Origin: Aliihoeflea aestuarii
GTDB lineage: Bacteria > Pseudomonadota > Alphaproteobacteria > Rhizobiales > Rhizobiaceae
DNA: 64,000 bases
Direction: 5' to 3'
NCBI RefSeq assembly: GCF_024105665.1
Contig: NZ_JAAAMK010000013.1
Location: 1 to 64,000, forward strand
The notes below the pieces were generated by a model, which ran no database searches, was not told the origin of the DNA, and saw only the letters and a program-made list of their open reading frames with translations. The stretch's first letter is position 1. Every line of letters starts with the position of its first letter. The position numbers were made by a program, and so were the translations under genes. This document shows positions 44,399-55,236 of this stretch, piece by piece.

Positions 44399-45295
44399 AT
44401 GGCGTTCGACTGGGACAAACTGCGCGTCTTCCATGCGGCGGCCGAGGCCGGGTCGTTCACCCATGCCGCCGAGACGCTGCGCCTGTCGCAATCGGCGATC
44501 TCGCGGCAGGTGAGCGCGCTCGAGCAGGATGTGGGCGTCGCGCTGTTCCATCGTCATGCGCGCGGGCTGGTGCTGACCGAACAGGGCGAAATGCTCTACC
44601 GCACCGCGCACGACGTTCTGGTCAAGCTCGAAAAGGTCAAGGTGCAACTCACCGAGACGACGGACCGTCCCTCCGGGCCGTTGCGCGTGACCACAACGGT
44701 TGGCCTCGGCTCCGGCTGGCTGACGGAGCGCGTGCAGGAATTCCTCGATCTCTACCCGGACATCCAGCTTCAGCTCGTGCTGGCGAACGAGGAGCTCGAC
44801 CTGACGCTTCGTCAGGCCGATTGCGCGATCCGCCTTCGCCAGCCGCAACAGCCGGACCTGATCCAGCGACGGCTGTTCACGGTGCATTTCCACCTGTTCG
44901 CCGCCCCGTCCTACATCGCCAAGCACGGCAAGCCGCAATCCATCGCCGATCTCGACAAGCACCGCATCGTCACCTTCGGCGAGCCGGTGCCGAGCCATCT
45001 CGCCGACATGAATTGGCTGGAGACGGCCGGGCGGCCCGAGGGATCGAAGCGCATCTCCAGCCTCCAGATCAACAATATCCTGTCGATCAAGGCGGCCATC
45101 GAGCGCGGCGCGGGGATCGGTATCCTGCCCGACTACACGATCGAGCAGGGCTCGCCGCTGGTGCAGCTCATGCCCGAAACGGAGGTTCCGTCCTTCGACA
45201 CCTATTTCGCCTATCCCGATGCGATGCGGAACCAAGTGAAGCTGCATGTCTTCCGCGATTTTCTGATCGCCAAGGCGCGAAGCTGGGCCTACTGA
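44399..45295 (+). CDS. lsrB: LysR-type regulator LsrB/VtlR
   Basis: A 298-residue LysR regulator. Helix-turn-helix: LRVFHAAAEAGSFTHAAETL followed by RLSQSAISRQVSALEQDVG, then a periplasmic-binding-like effector domain. Its place between trxB and an AbcR-type sRNA identifies it as LsrB (S. meliloti) / VtlR (Brucella, Agrobacterium), which activates abcR2 and controls LPS, glutathione and small-protein genes. S. meliloti LsrB is reported to use three cysteines; here only C142 (ADCAIR) is present, so its redox response may differ. The start at 44399 follows GAGGGACAGAC. Confidence 0.88.
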   Translation: MAFDWDKLRVFHAAAEAGSFTHAAETLRLSQSAISRQVSALEQDVGVALFHRHARGLVLTEQGEMLYRTAHDVLVKLEKVKVQLTETTDRPSGPLRVTTTVGLGSGWLTERVQEFLDLYPDIQLQLVLANEELDLTLRQADCAIRLRQPQQPDLIQRRLFTVHFHLFAAPSYIAKHGKPQSIADLDKHRIVTFGEPVPSHLADMNWLETAGRPEGSKRISSLQINNILSIKAAIERGAGIGILPDYTIEQGSPLVQLMPETEVPSFDTYFAYPDAMRNQVKLHVFRDFLIAKARSWAY

Positions 45296-45441
45296 TTCGA
45301 ATTCGAGCCTTTCGCCCGCATTATTGCACTGCACAAAAGAGCGGCAAAGGCTCTCATAGATCGAAGGCAGAATTGGTGCATCGATTGATCCAGATGCCTG
45401 ATAGGCGAGCACATTCAACATCTTGATGCATACTTGGAAGG
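45296..45441. other. Intergenic DNA between lsrB and the AbcR promoter region
   Basis: No gene and no clear second AbcR copy is visible, although some rhizobia have two in tandem. A weak AGAGC/GCTCT hairpin near 45341 could end lsrB transcription. Confidence 0.35.
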
Positions 45442-45459
45442 CCATGCAAAACTGCATGG
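45442..45459. promoter_or_regulatory. Palindrome upstream of AbcR, candidate LsrB/VtlR site
   Basis: CCATGCA-AAAC-TGCATGG, perfect 7-bp arms, 57 bases before the predicted sRNA start. LysR regulators bind such interrupted dyads at about -65, and VtlR is known to activate abcR2 directly; the specific site is inferred. Confidence 0.55.
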
Positions 45460-45480
45460 GTGCAATGCGTCATCAAATGC

Positions 45481-45509
45481 TTGATCTTTGGGCGGACTTT
45501 GCCCATATC
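45481..45509 (+). promoter_or_regulatory. Predicted AbcR promoter
   Basis: TTGATC (45481-45486), a 17-base spacer, and CATATC (45504-45509). A start near 45516 gives a 115-base RNA, the size of known AbcR RNAs. Confidence 0.5.
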
Positions 45510-45515
45510 ACAATC

Positions 45516-45630
45516 ATCTCACGGGCGCGTTCCTCCTCCCATTGGCGCCCGCGAGTGTTCCCCTCTGGAGGTTTCGCCCGCAAGGGCACTTCCATACTTC
45601 AAGCCGGGTCTTTTGATCCGGCTTTTTTTT
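45516..45630 (+). ncRNA. abcR: AbcR-type (alpha-r15) trans-acting small RNA
   Basis: Downstream of lsrB/vtlR, where abcR genes sit in S. meliloti and Agrobacterium. The predicted 115-base RNA has a first hairpin CGGGCGC (45522-45528)/GCGCCCG (45545-45551) with an unpaired loop containing CCTCCTCCC, an anti-Shine-Dalgarno stretch that masks ribosome sites of ABC-transporter mRNAs; a middle part with CCTCTGGAGG and GCCC-GCAA-GGGC; and a terminator hairpin with eight T. AbcR RNAs need Hfq and repress many uptake genes. The 5' end is predicted from promoter spacing only. ugpB or the Bug protein are possible targets but were not tested. Confidence 0.75.
45601..45630 (+). terminator. Intrinsic terminator of the AbcR small RNA
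   Basis: AAGCCGGGTC-TTTT-GATCCGGCTT followed by an uninterrupted T-run to 45630; one G-T wobble in the stem. Confidence 0.9.
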
Positions 45631-45717
45631 GTCCGCAGTTTCCACGATGATCGCGGTGGAGCTTGGCGAGGCCAGGAAGGCGGTTCATGCTGGCGGGGCT
45701 TCGAGGAGGTAATACCA

Positions 45718-46194
45718 ATGAGGGAACTCCAGCTTCCGCTTGCCGGCGTATGCCGCTGCGGGCAGATCGCCATTCGCGTCACCAGACTGCCGCTTCTGAC
45801 CAGCGCATGCCATTGCGCGGGCTGCCAGAAGATGTCGTCATCCGCGTATTCGCTGACGTCGACTTTTCCCGTTGAAGGATTCGAGGTGTTGGAGGGCGAG
45901 CCGGTCATCGGCGGTTTGCATGGGACGGATGTTCATCACTATTTTTGCGGACATTGCATGAGCTGGATGTTCACACGTCCCGCGGGCATGGACTGGTTCG
46001 TCAATGTGCGGCCGACGATGTTCGCCGATACAGGTTGGTTTCGTCCATTCATCGAAACCTACACGTCGCAAATGCTTCCTTTTGCGCAGACCGGCGCGAT
46101 GAAGAGCTATGAGCGGTTTCCCGAGATGACGGAGTATGAGGGGCTCATGAAAGAGTATGATGCGTGGTCGAGGTCACGCTTTACGCCGCGCTGA
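45718..46194 (+). CDS. GFA family zinc protein
   Basis: A 158-residue GFA/CENP-V-type protein: CRCGQIAI, ACHCAGCQKMSSSAYSLT and FCGHCMSWMFTR hold the zinc cysteines. The length and the aromatic C-terminal part distinguish it from the shorter one at 21246. Possible role in glutathione- or electrophile-related chemistry; no catalytic proof exists for most members. The start has the strong site GAGGAGGT nine bases upstream. The final 14 bases overlap the convergent GGDEF-EAL gene. Confidence 0.85.
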   Translation: MRELQLPLAGVCRCGQIAIRVTRLPLLTSACHCAGCQKMSSSAYSLTSTFPVEGFEVLEGEPVIGGLHGTDVHHYFCGHCMSWMFTRPAGMDWFVNVRPTMFADTGWFRPFIETYTSQMLPFAQTGAMKSYERFPEMTEYEGLMKEYDAWSRSRFTPR

Positions 46195-47722
46195 GTTTGA
46201 GTGCCCGCGCCTCCGATGCCAACTGGGCGGGCTCGTAGGGGAACAAGCGCTCGTGCGGGGCAGGGCGACCGAAGAAATAGCCCTGGAAGCGGTTGCAGCC
46301 GGAGGCGCGGGCGAGTGCGAAATGCTCCTGCGTCTCGATGCCCTCCGCGACCACCGTAATCTCCTGGATCCGCGCGATCTGCGCGACGGCCGAGACGAAG
46401 ACCTGCGCGACCGGATCGTGGGCGAGGGTGGCGATGTAACTGCGGTCGATCTTGATGGAGTTGATCGGCAATTTCTGCAGATAGCGAAAGCCGCAATGGC
46501 CGGTGCCGAAATCATCGAGCGCGATGCGAAACCCCATCGCCCGCAATTTCGAGATACGCTGGACGATATCGTCGCGCGTGGACATCGCCACGGTTTCGGT
46601 GATCTCCAGGACGAACTCCTCGGCGCTGCGACCGGTGGTCTTCAGGATATTTTCGAAATTGACGACGATGTCGTCGCGCTTCAACTGCTCGCCGGACACG
46701 TTGATGCTGATGCGCAATTCGGGCATGTGCGCGATGTCCATGCACGCCCGCTGGAAAACCCATGTGCCGACCATATCGATCAATGCCGATTGCTCGGCCA
46801 GCGGGATGAATTCCGATGGTGGGATCATGCCGCGCACGGGATGAAGCCAGCGCACCAGCGCCTCGACGGCGAAGATCGAGCCGTTGGCGTTGACGATCGG
46901 CTGATATTCGAGGCGCAGATCGTTGAGGTAGATCGCGGCACGCAGTTCGCGCTCCAGCGAACGGCCACGCCGGCGGTCGGCGACCATGTCGGTGTCGAAC
47001 AGGGTGACGCGGCTGCGCCCGGCGCGCTTGCTTTCGTATAAGGCGAGATCGGCGACGGCCATGAGCTCGGCGGCATCCGAGGCGTGATGCGGGCAGGCGG
47101 CGACGCCGATGGAGGCGGACAAAGCAATCGACTTGCCTTCATAGACCATGCCGGCGCGAAGCATCGCGATGAGCCGCGCCGCCGCCGCATGGGCTTCCTT
47201 GATGTCGCTGCCGGTTAAGATGGCGCCGAATTCGTCGCCGCCCAGACGGCCGATGATCGCGCCGGAAATCTCCGCGTCGATTGTCGCGACGAGGTGGCGC
47301 AACGCACGGTCGCCGCACTGATGCCCAAAGCTGTCGTTGAGGTGCTTGAAGTGGTCGAGGTCCATCAGGAGCAGGATCGCGGGCCTGGGTTCGAGCGGCT
47401 TGCCGATAGCGTCCTTCAAAAGATCGAGGAAATGACGGCGGCTGAATGCCCCGGTCGCCACGTCGAGGGACAAAAGGCGTTGCTGATCTTCCTCGACGAG
47501 CAGCGCCATCTGAAGCCGAAGGCGCAGCGAGCGCCGCAGATAGCTCATTGTGATCGCTCCGCCGAGTGTGGCGATGATGCCAACCAGCGCCAGCCAGCCG
47601 GCGACGGCGCTGCGGTCCGACACCATGAGCACGTAGACGGCGGAGGCGAAGGCGGCAATCAGGAAGAACTGGATGACCAGATAGACTTGTTCGTTATGCT
47701 TCTCGATCGCATGCAATTTCAT
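46181..47722 (-). CDS. Membrane GGDEF-EAL cyclic-di-GMP protein
   Basis: A 513-residue protein with two N-terminal helices (VIQFFLIAAFASAVYVLMVS; GWLALVGIIATLGGAI), a short coiled segment, a GGDEF domain (GGDEF at 161-165) and an EAL domain (EALVRW at 287-292, INVSGEQL, LEITET, IALDDFGTGHCG, IKIDRSY, VAEGIET, FQGYFFGRP). Both active sites look complete, so either synthesis or hydrolysis of c-di-GMP is possible. No RxxD inhibitory site is evident before GGDEF. A PHO-box-like repeat lies 76 bases upstream, pointing away from this gene. The 3' end overlaps the GFA gene by 14 bases. Confidence 0.9.
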   Translation of the reverse strand: MKLHAIEKHNEQVYLVIQFFLIAAFASAVYVLMVSDRSAVAGWLALVGIIATLGGAITMSYLRRSLRLRLQMALLVEEDQQRLLSLDVATGAFSRRHFLDLLKDAIGKPLEPRPAILLLMDLDHFKHLNDSFGHQCGDRALRHLVATIDAEISGAIIGRLGGDEFGAILTGSDIKEAHAAAARLIAMLRAGMVYEGKSIALSASIGVAACPHHASDAAELMAVADLALYESKRAGRSRVTLFDTDMVADRRRGRSLERELRAAIYLNDLRLEYQPIVNANGSIFAVEALVRWLHPVRGMIPPSEFIPLAEQSALIDMVGTWVFQRACMDIAHMPELRISINVSGEQLKRDDIVVNFENILKTTGRSAEEFVLEITETVAMSTRDDIVQRISKLRAMGFRIALDDFGTGHCGFRYLQKLPINSIKIDRSYIATLAHDPVAQVFVSAVAQIARIQEITVVAEGIETQEHFALARASGCNRFQGYFFGRPAPHERLFPYEPAQLASEARALKLSAA

Positions 47723-47797
47723 TGTCCGCCGCCCTATGTGGCCTTCGCCATCTTGGAATGACGCTATCGTCGACAGTTTAAAAACGCGTTGAACGGA

Positions 47798-47815
47798 GTG
47801 TCATGGAACTGTCAT
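47798..47815 (+). promoter_or_regulatory. PHO-box-like repeat
   Basis: GTGTCAT-GGAA-CTGTCAT: two 7-mers at the 11-base period of PhoB sites, 13 of 14 fixed positions matching CTGTCAT. It points toward the structured non-coding region downstream, but could also act on the GGDEF-EAL gene. Confidence 0.6.
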
Positions 47816-48167
47816 GTTCGACTGATCTTCGGTCGTGATCTGGTGGTGCGAGGCGTGCCGATGCGTTCCCGCGCCAACGGGCCGGGCTCTGTCAAAGATC
47901 GGGAAGACGGGCGGGGGAAACGTCGCTCATCTGAAGAGTGCTACATGCGGCGTTCCCACCGCCCGTCCGGCATTTTTTCTTATCCGCATCTGCTCCTCTG
48001 CACCCGATCGTCGATCGGGCTTGCGTGCTCCACAAGCACATCCCGGCCGTAGTGCCGGGAGGTGAGCCTCGATGCGGCCGCCCCGGTCCTGCCTTACGAG
48101 GGCGGAACGGAGGTGCCGACCCGCCCCGCGCAACCACCGTCATGATCGGCGTTCCCGTGGACGAAGC
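47816..48167 (+). other. Structured non-coding region with strong hairpins
   Basis: No credible gene. GACGGGCGG (47906-47914) pairs with CCGCCCGTC (47959-47967), and the stem continues inward through GGGA/TCCC and ACGTCGC/GCGGCGT, giving about 20 paired bases; T6 lies at 47973-47978. GCCGG (47881-47885) can add an outer stem with CCGGC (47967-47971). Further hairpins are CCCGATCG/CGATCGGG near 48009 and CCCGGC/GCCGGG near 48045. A transcript starting after the PHO-box-like repeat would be about 140 bases long with a terminator-like end. A non-coding RNA is possible but unproven. Confidence 0.4.
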
Positions 48168-48197
48168 GGGGGGATTATGGGGGAGGGAGAGGGAGGG
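48168..48197 (+). other. G-quadruplex-forming motif
   Basis: G-runs at 48168-48173, 48179-48183, 48185-48187, 48191-48193 and 48195-48197, separated by 1-5 bases, meet the four-run G-quadruplex pattern. It marks the junction to the AT-richer island. Confidence 0.6.
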
Positions 48198-48569
48198 TGG
48201 ATAAGTTTTGTTTGGTGGCGACGATGAATGGTTTGCTGATGGTCAGCTTATGCAGGTGAATCGTGGAAAGCGAACACTCCGTCAGTTTCGGTGTAGCTGG
48301 AACCAGATTGCTCAACCAGATAGCCGTCCGTATCGCGTCCACATCACTGGGCCGAGTTTTCGGAATAGCCCGACGTTTCCGCCTTAGCGCGCGTATAGCG
48401 CACGCCGTACCTTTGAACGGATTGCAATATGATTCGGCCGTGGCATGATCGATCGCGCGGCAACTTCTGCCACCTGATCGAAGCGCAGGTTCTTCGCCCA
48501 TCAGAATGTTTCTTGGCGAGTTCCGTGCGGTGGATAATAGGGGAAGTGCGTGGAGAGTGGATAAGTTTT
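48197..48569. repeat. 13-bp direct repeats with DnaA-box-like cores, 360 bp apart
   Basis: GTGGATAAGTTTT occurs at 48197-48209 and 48557-48569; GTGGATAA occurs again at 48530-48537. GTGGATAA is the complement of TTATCCAC (8 of 9 DnaA-box bases). The 360 bases between have no recognisable gene, and the following 140 bases are AT-rich. This could be an insertion with duplicated ends or a protein-binding cluster. Confidence 0.5.
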
Positions 48570-48724
48570 AGGAGAGCAGCAAATAGAAGAGTTAAAATAT
48601 TGCATTGTTGATAATTTTGGATTTGAATAATGATAGACTTATACATTTACGATGCGAAGCCGATAATCGGATTTTTATAAGCCTGAGTATTGACATTAAA
48701 TAGAACATCGTGCGGACCAGACAT

Positions 48725-50200
48725 ATGCTGCCCTTTGCTACCGAATTTCCTGTCCAGCGCTTTGATAACAAGGCGGCCTTTGCGTCCGAGGTGTTTGCTT
48801 GGCTCAGAGGTATGCGCGGCAGCGATGTTCTAGCGTCCAATTCTGAGCGGGAGTTGGATGGTGAGAACGTCTATCTAGTCGCTGGCTCAGGTGAAGAGTT
48901 GCGCATGCGCGAGCTGAGTGGCGACGAAGGTTGGACCGCTATGGGTTTCCAGCACGATATGCCCGATCATCAAGGCCGCGTCTGGCGTACGGAAGCGGTG
49001 CTTCGACGGGGTGATGCCAGCACCGACCATGATGTTGTTCGCTTCAGAACACAGTGCTTGGCGAAGCGTCCTGACGCGTTCCTTGAGTCACCCAAAAAGC
49101 CTTTTCTTGTGAAGGCTCTCTTGAAGGAAGGGTGGGGCGCAATTGATGGGAAGATCAAGGTCCGCGACGAGCCCATTTGGCTCAAGGACAATGACGACGG
49201 TATAGCGGTAGCTGAGCTGATACTAAATGGGAAGGCGAGCCGTTGGCTACCAGTGATCTATATCTCTGCGACGGGACGGGAGGAATGGCTTCTTACGCGA
49301 GACCAAATTGGGAAACTCGCCTACGATGTTGGCGGTGTTGCGCACGTCGTGTTGGAACCGAGTAAGGGATTCTCGCTCCGCCTAAAGAATCTGAGTAATG
49401 GCCAGAACATCTATAATGGCACGCTCGGCATCGCGATGCCGCATCGCGGCTTCATCCGTCGATTCTTCCTTGGACGTCAGTTCAATGAGGTCACCGAGCT
49501 AGTAGATAGTGTTCGGGCTTCTGCTATTCGTCTACGGGGCTTTATGCCATCGATGGGTTGGGATTGGACTGAGTTGCAGGAGCATGCGCTTAGAGGGCAG
49601 CGCGTGGCCCTTCGCGGTTCGCTTTCTGAACGCGATGCCGATCAACTGCTTGATGTATTCACTACGCAGTTAAGCGATTTGCAGGAGGAAAATAGGCGGC
49701 TGACAGAGCAGATTAGCTCGCAAACGGTCACCGAGATGGCCGATGAGGAGAGAAGCTTTGCGGCAGACAACATTTTCCGAAGCGTGGGCAAGGAGATTTA
49801 TCCCGGCGAGATAGCTGATAGAATTCGGCTGGCTGCTCAGATTGGTCTGTCAATGGTTGAGTCGAATGGCATTGATGCGCGCACAGCTGCCGTGTGGACG
49901 AGAATTGTCGAACGGGTCCCGCGTTCTTCAGCACTGGATGAACTTCTTGCCGATCTTGAAAGGGCAACGAAAGACCCAAAGCGCATGGCGGACGAACTCA
50001 CGGCTCTCCTTCAACGACATGGATACCGGAGTAAATCCGACAACCGGCACATTAGACTGGAAGCAGAAGATGGTTATGGCGGACTTCAGAATATCACAAT
50101 CTCAAAAACGCCGAGCGAACATCGTGGCCTCAAAAACCAGCGCAAGCAGATCGAGCGCACATTAGGAATAAGTAAGTTGCCAGAAAATTTTTGCGAGTAG
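48725..50200 (+). CDS. Unknown accessory protein with C-terminal HicA-like segment
   Basis: A 491-residue soluble protein in clearly AT-richer DNA than its neighbours. Visible parts: an N-terminal region of about 300 residues (for example WLPVIYISATGREEWLLTRD and DVGGVAHVVLEPSKGFSLRL), a likely coiled coil near 310-345 (QLSDLQEENRRLTEQI), a helical section, and a C-terminal segment LLQRHGYRSKSDNRHIRLE with TISKTPSEHRGLKNQRKQIE, which resembles the dsRBD-like fold of HicA toxins. I do not recognise the whole protein. GTG at 48710 is an alternative start. It stands alone between a structured non-coding region and carB. Codon use and isolation suggest transfer; a defence or surface function is only a guess. 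Confidence 0.7.
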   Translation: MLPFATEFPVQRFDNKAAFASEVFAWLRGMRGSDVLASNSERELDGENVYLVAGSGEELRMRELSGDEGWTAMGFQHDMPDHQGRVWRTEAVLRRGDASTDHDVVRFRTQCLAKRPDAFLESPKKPFLVKALLKEGWGAIDGKIKVRDEPIWLKDNDDGIAVAELILNGKASRWLPVIYISATGREEWLLTRDQIGKLAYDVGGVAHVVLEPSKGFSLRLKNLSNGQNIYNGTLGIAMPHRGFIRRFFLGRQFNEVTELVDSVRASAIRLRGFMPSMGWDWTELQEHALRGQRVALRGSLSERDADQLLDVFTTQLSDLQEENRRLTEQISSQTVTEMADEERSFAADNIFRSVGKEIYPGEIADRIRLAAQIGLSMVESNGIDARTAAVWTRIVERVPRSSALDELLADLERATKDPKRMADELTALLQRHGYRSKSDNRHIRLEAEDGYGGLQNITISKTPSEHRGLKNQRKQIERTLGISKLPENFCE

Positions 50201-50375
50201 CGATTTATCACAGCCCGCGTTCATAGCACGAAATACGAATCATACGCCTCGTTAACCCGTTGATACGGTTAACCGATAGGCGATCAAACTCCCGTTTCTC
50301 TCCAGCATGCGGAGGGCCGGGAACAGCAAGGATAGAAGCTCTCCCAAGTCCTTTGGGCACTGAACGTCCACTAGC

Positions 50376-53855
<3,480 letters not shown>

Positions 53856-53996
53856 GGCTGGTCTCTGCGCGTATGCCCGCGATCCGGCAGCTTTCGCGAC
53901 CGGTGCGGTTCAGTTTCTTCTGTCAGGCTAGGAGCGCCTTATAGGGGCAGACGCAGCCATACGTAACCCCAAAATTCAACTTCCCGCAGGCTTTTG

Positions 53997-54317
53997 TCAC
54001 ACGCCCGACGAAAGCTTGAGGCCGACGATGCCGGAGACGAGCAACAGGATCGACACGATGCGGCCCAGCGTCGCCGCTTCGCCCATGAACATGACGCCGA
54101 CGACGAACGCGCCGGCCGCGCCGATGCCGGTCCAGATCGCGTAGGCGGTGCCGAGCGGCAGTGCTTTCAGCGAAAATGACAGAAAGGCGAAGCTGACCAC
54201 CATCGCAGCGACCGTGATCGCGGTCGGCCCGAGCTTGGTGAAGCCTTCCGAGTACTTCATCGACGTTGCCCAGATGACCTCAAACAGACCGGCGATGCCG
54301 AGAAAAATCCATGCCAT
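53997..54317 (-). CDS. gdx: SMR-family guanidinium exporter (Gdx/SugE type)
   Basis: A 106-residue, four-helix small multidrug resistance protein working as an antiparallel dimer. MAWIFLGIAGLFEVIWATSM with E13 and ALPLGTAYAIWTGIGAAGAF follow E. coli SugE/Gdx almost word for word, placing it in the Gdx subtype that exports guanidinium against protons rather than in the EmrE subtype. GAGGAG precedes the start at 54317. It is divergent to a TetR regulator, with a terminator-like hairpin in its own leader. Confidence 0.9.
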   Translation of the reverse strand: MAWIFLGIAGLFEVIWATSMKYSEGFTKLGPTAITVAAMVVSFAFLSFSLKALPLGTAYAIWTGIGAAGAFVVGVMFMGEAATLGRIVSILLLVSGIVGLKLSSGV

Positions 54318-54334
54318 GATCGAACTCCTCAAAC

Positions 54335-54356
54335 AAAAAGCCGCATGACTTGCGGC
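54335..54356 (-). promoter_or_regulatory. Terminator-like hairpin in the gdx leader
   Basis: Minus strand GCCGC-AAGTCAT-GCGGC followed by TTTTTG, ending 18 bases before the gdx start and just before its ribosome site. Possible attenuator. It does not show the ACGR loops of the mini-ykkC (guanidine-II) riboswitch. Confidence 0.45.
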
Positions 54357-54376
54357 GGATGAGTTGTTATATATAT

Positions 54377-54388
54377 CCGACCAGACGG
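54377..54388. promoter_or_regulatory. Candidate TetR operator
   Basis: CCGACCAGACGG, an imperfect palindrome, 17 bases before the tetR start and next to TATATATAT, which can serve as -10 box in either direction. Confidence 0.35.
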
Positions 54389-54405
54389 TTTGAAAAGAGG
54401 ATAAT

Positions 54406-54951
54406 GTGGGAAGAAAACGAACAATCGACCGGGACGTCATCCTGAACGCTGCCGAAGAGGTCGTCAGCGAAGCGGGCGCGGGGCAACTGACCTTTGATGC
54501 GGTTGCCGAGCGGGCAGGGGTTTCGAAAGGCGGGGTGCTCTATTGTTTCCCGAGCAAGCCGGCGCTGATCGCGGCGATGACGGAGCGCGACCTAAGGCGT
54601 TTCGAACGGGAAGTCGCGGCGCATCTGCCGGAAGGCGCGGACGATGCGGGCGCCCAGCTTCGCGCACGAATCCAGGCGACGCATGCGGAAACCGCGGCGA
54701 TGGCGGCGCGCGCGGCAAGCCTGATGGCGGCACTGGTGGAGACGAAGGACGAGGCGGGCATCCTGCGCGAAGACTATGAGGGGCGGCTGGACGCGTTTGA
54801 AGATGATGCCGCGGGACGGCGCAAGAGACTGGCGTTCCTGGCTTGCGAAGGCGCGTTCATGCTGCGCGGACTCGGGATCGCAAGGATCGATGACGCGCGC
54901 TGGGATGCGATCTTTGCGGATATACTGGAGTTGCTGGGGACCGAGGAATAG
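54406..54951 (+). CDS. TetR-family regulator
   Basis: A 181-residue repressor with N-terminal helix-turn-helix: RDVILNAAEEVVSEAGAGQL then FDAVAERAGVSKGGVLYCFP and SKPALIAAM. The ligand domain after residue 60 is Ala/Arg/Glu-rich, without specific motif. GTG start at 54406 with AAGAGG upstream; the overlapping ATG two bases earlier is out of frame. It probably controls the divergent gdx gene and itself. A 130-bp inverted-pair repeat follows its stop. Confidence 0.88.
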   Translation: MGRKRTIDRDVILNAAEEVVSEAGAGQLTFDAVAERAGVSKGGVLYCFPSKPALIAAMTERDLRRFEREVAAHLPEGADDAGAQLRARIQATHAETAAMAARAASLMAALVETKDEAGILREDYEGRLDAFEDDAAGRRKRLAFLACEGAFMLRGLGIARIDDARWDAIFADILELLGTEE

Positions 54952-54984
54952 GCGTGATCCTGGACCGTCGCGGAGTGACAATGT

Positions 54985-55114
54985 CGAGACATGGATTCCT
55001 GTGACGAGCACAGGAATGACGGCGGAAAAGTATCATGGAAATCGGGACCGTCGAAGATCGGCAAAATCATCGATCCCGTCATTCCTGTGCTCGTCACAGG
55101 AATCCAGGCCCGAG
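54985..55114. repeat. 130-bp element with inverted terminal units
   Basis: CGAGACATGGATTCCTGTGA starts the left unit, which runs to about 55022 (CACAGGAATGACGG). About 52 bases later the same unit returns inverted (CCGTCATTCCTGTG, then CTCGTCACAGGAATCCAGG). RNA or single-stranded DNA would form a long hairpin. Equivalent copies lie at 59159-59287 and, collapsed, at 14645-14687. Confidence 0.88.
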
Positions 55115-55236
55115 CCTCGCCGCTACGCTTCAGTTGACGGCGAAGGAAAGTGATCGCCAGCAAATGAACAAGCGCTTGTCCGGAAGGTTGTAGTGTGTCT
55201 GCGGAATGGTCCGCTGGTGCGGCTATGGAGCTTCCA

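Noticed and set aside
47892-48143. Minus-strand open frame of 83 codons in the structured region
   Set aside because: It follows the strong hairpins base for base, has no ribosome site and no plausible fold. RNA structure explains the sequence better than coding.
48175-48501. Minus-strand open frame of 108 codons between the DnaA-like repeats
   Set aside because: No ribosome site, no family features and poor amino-acid composition. It could be a worn transposase, but nothing supports that.
50251-50273. GTTAACC...GGTTAAC inverted repeat as CtrA site or terminator
   Set aside because: The spacing of the TTAA units is 13, not the 7 of CtrA sites, and there is no T-run. Position between convergent ends makes regulation unlikely.
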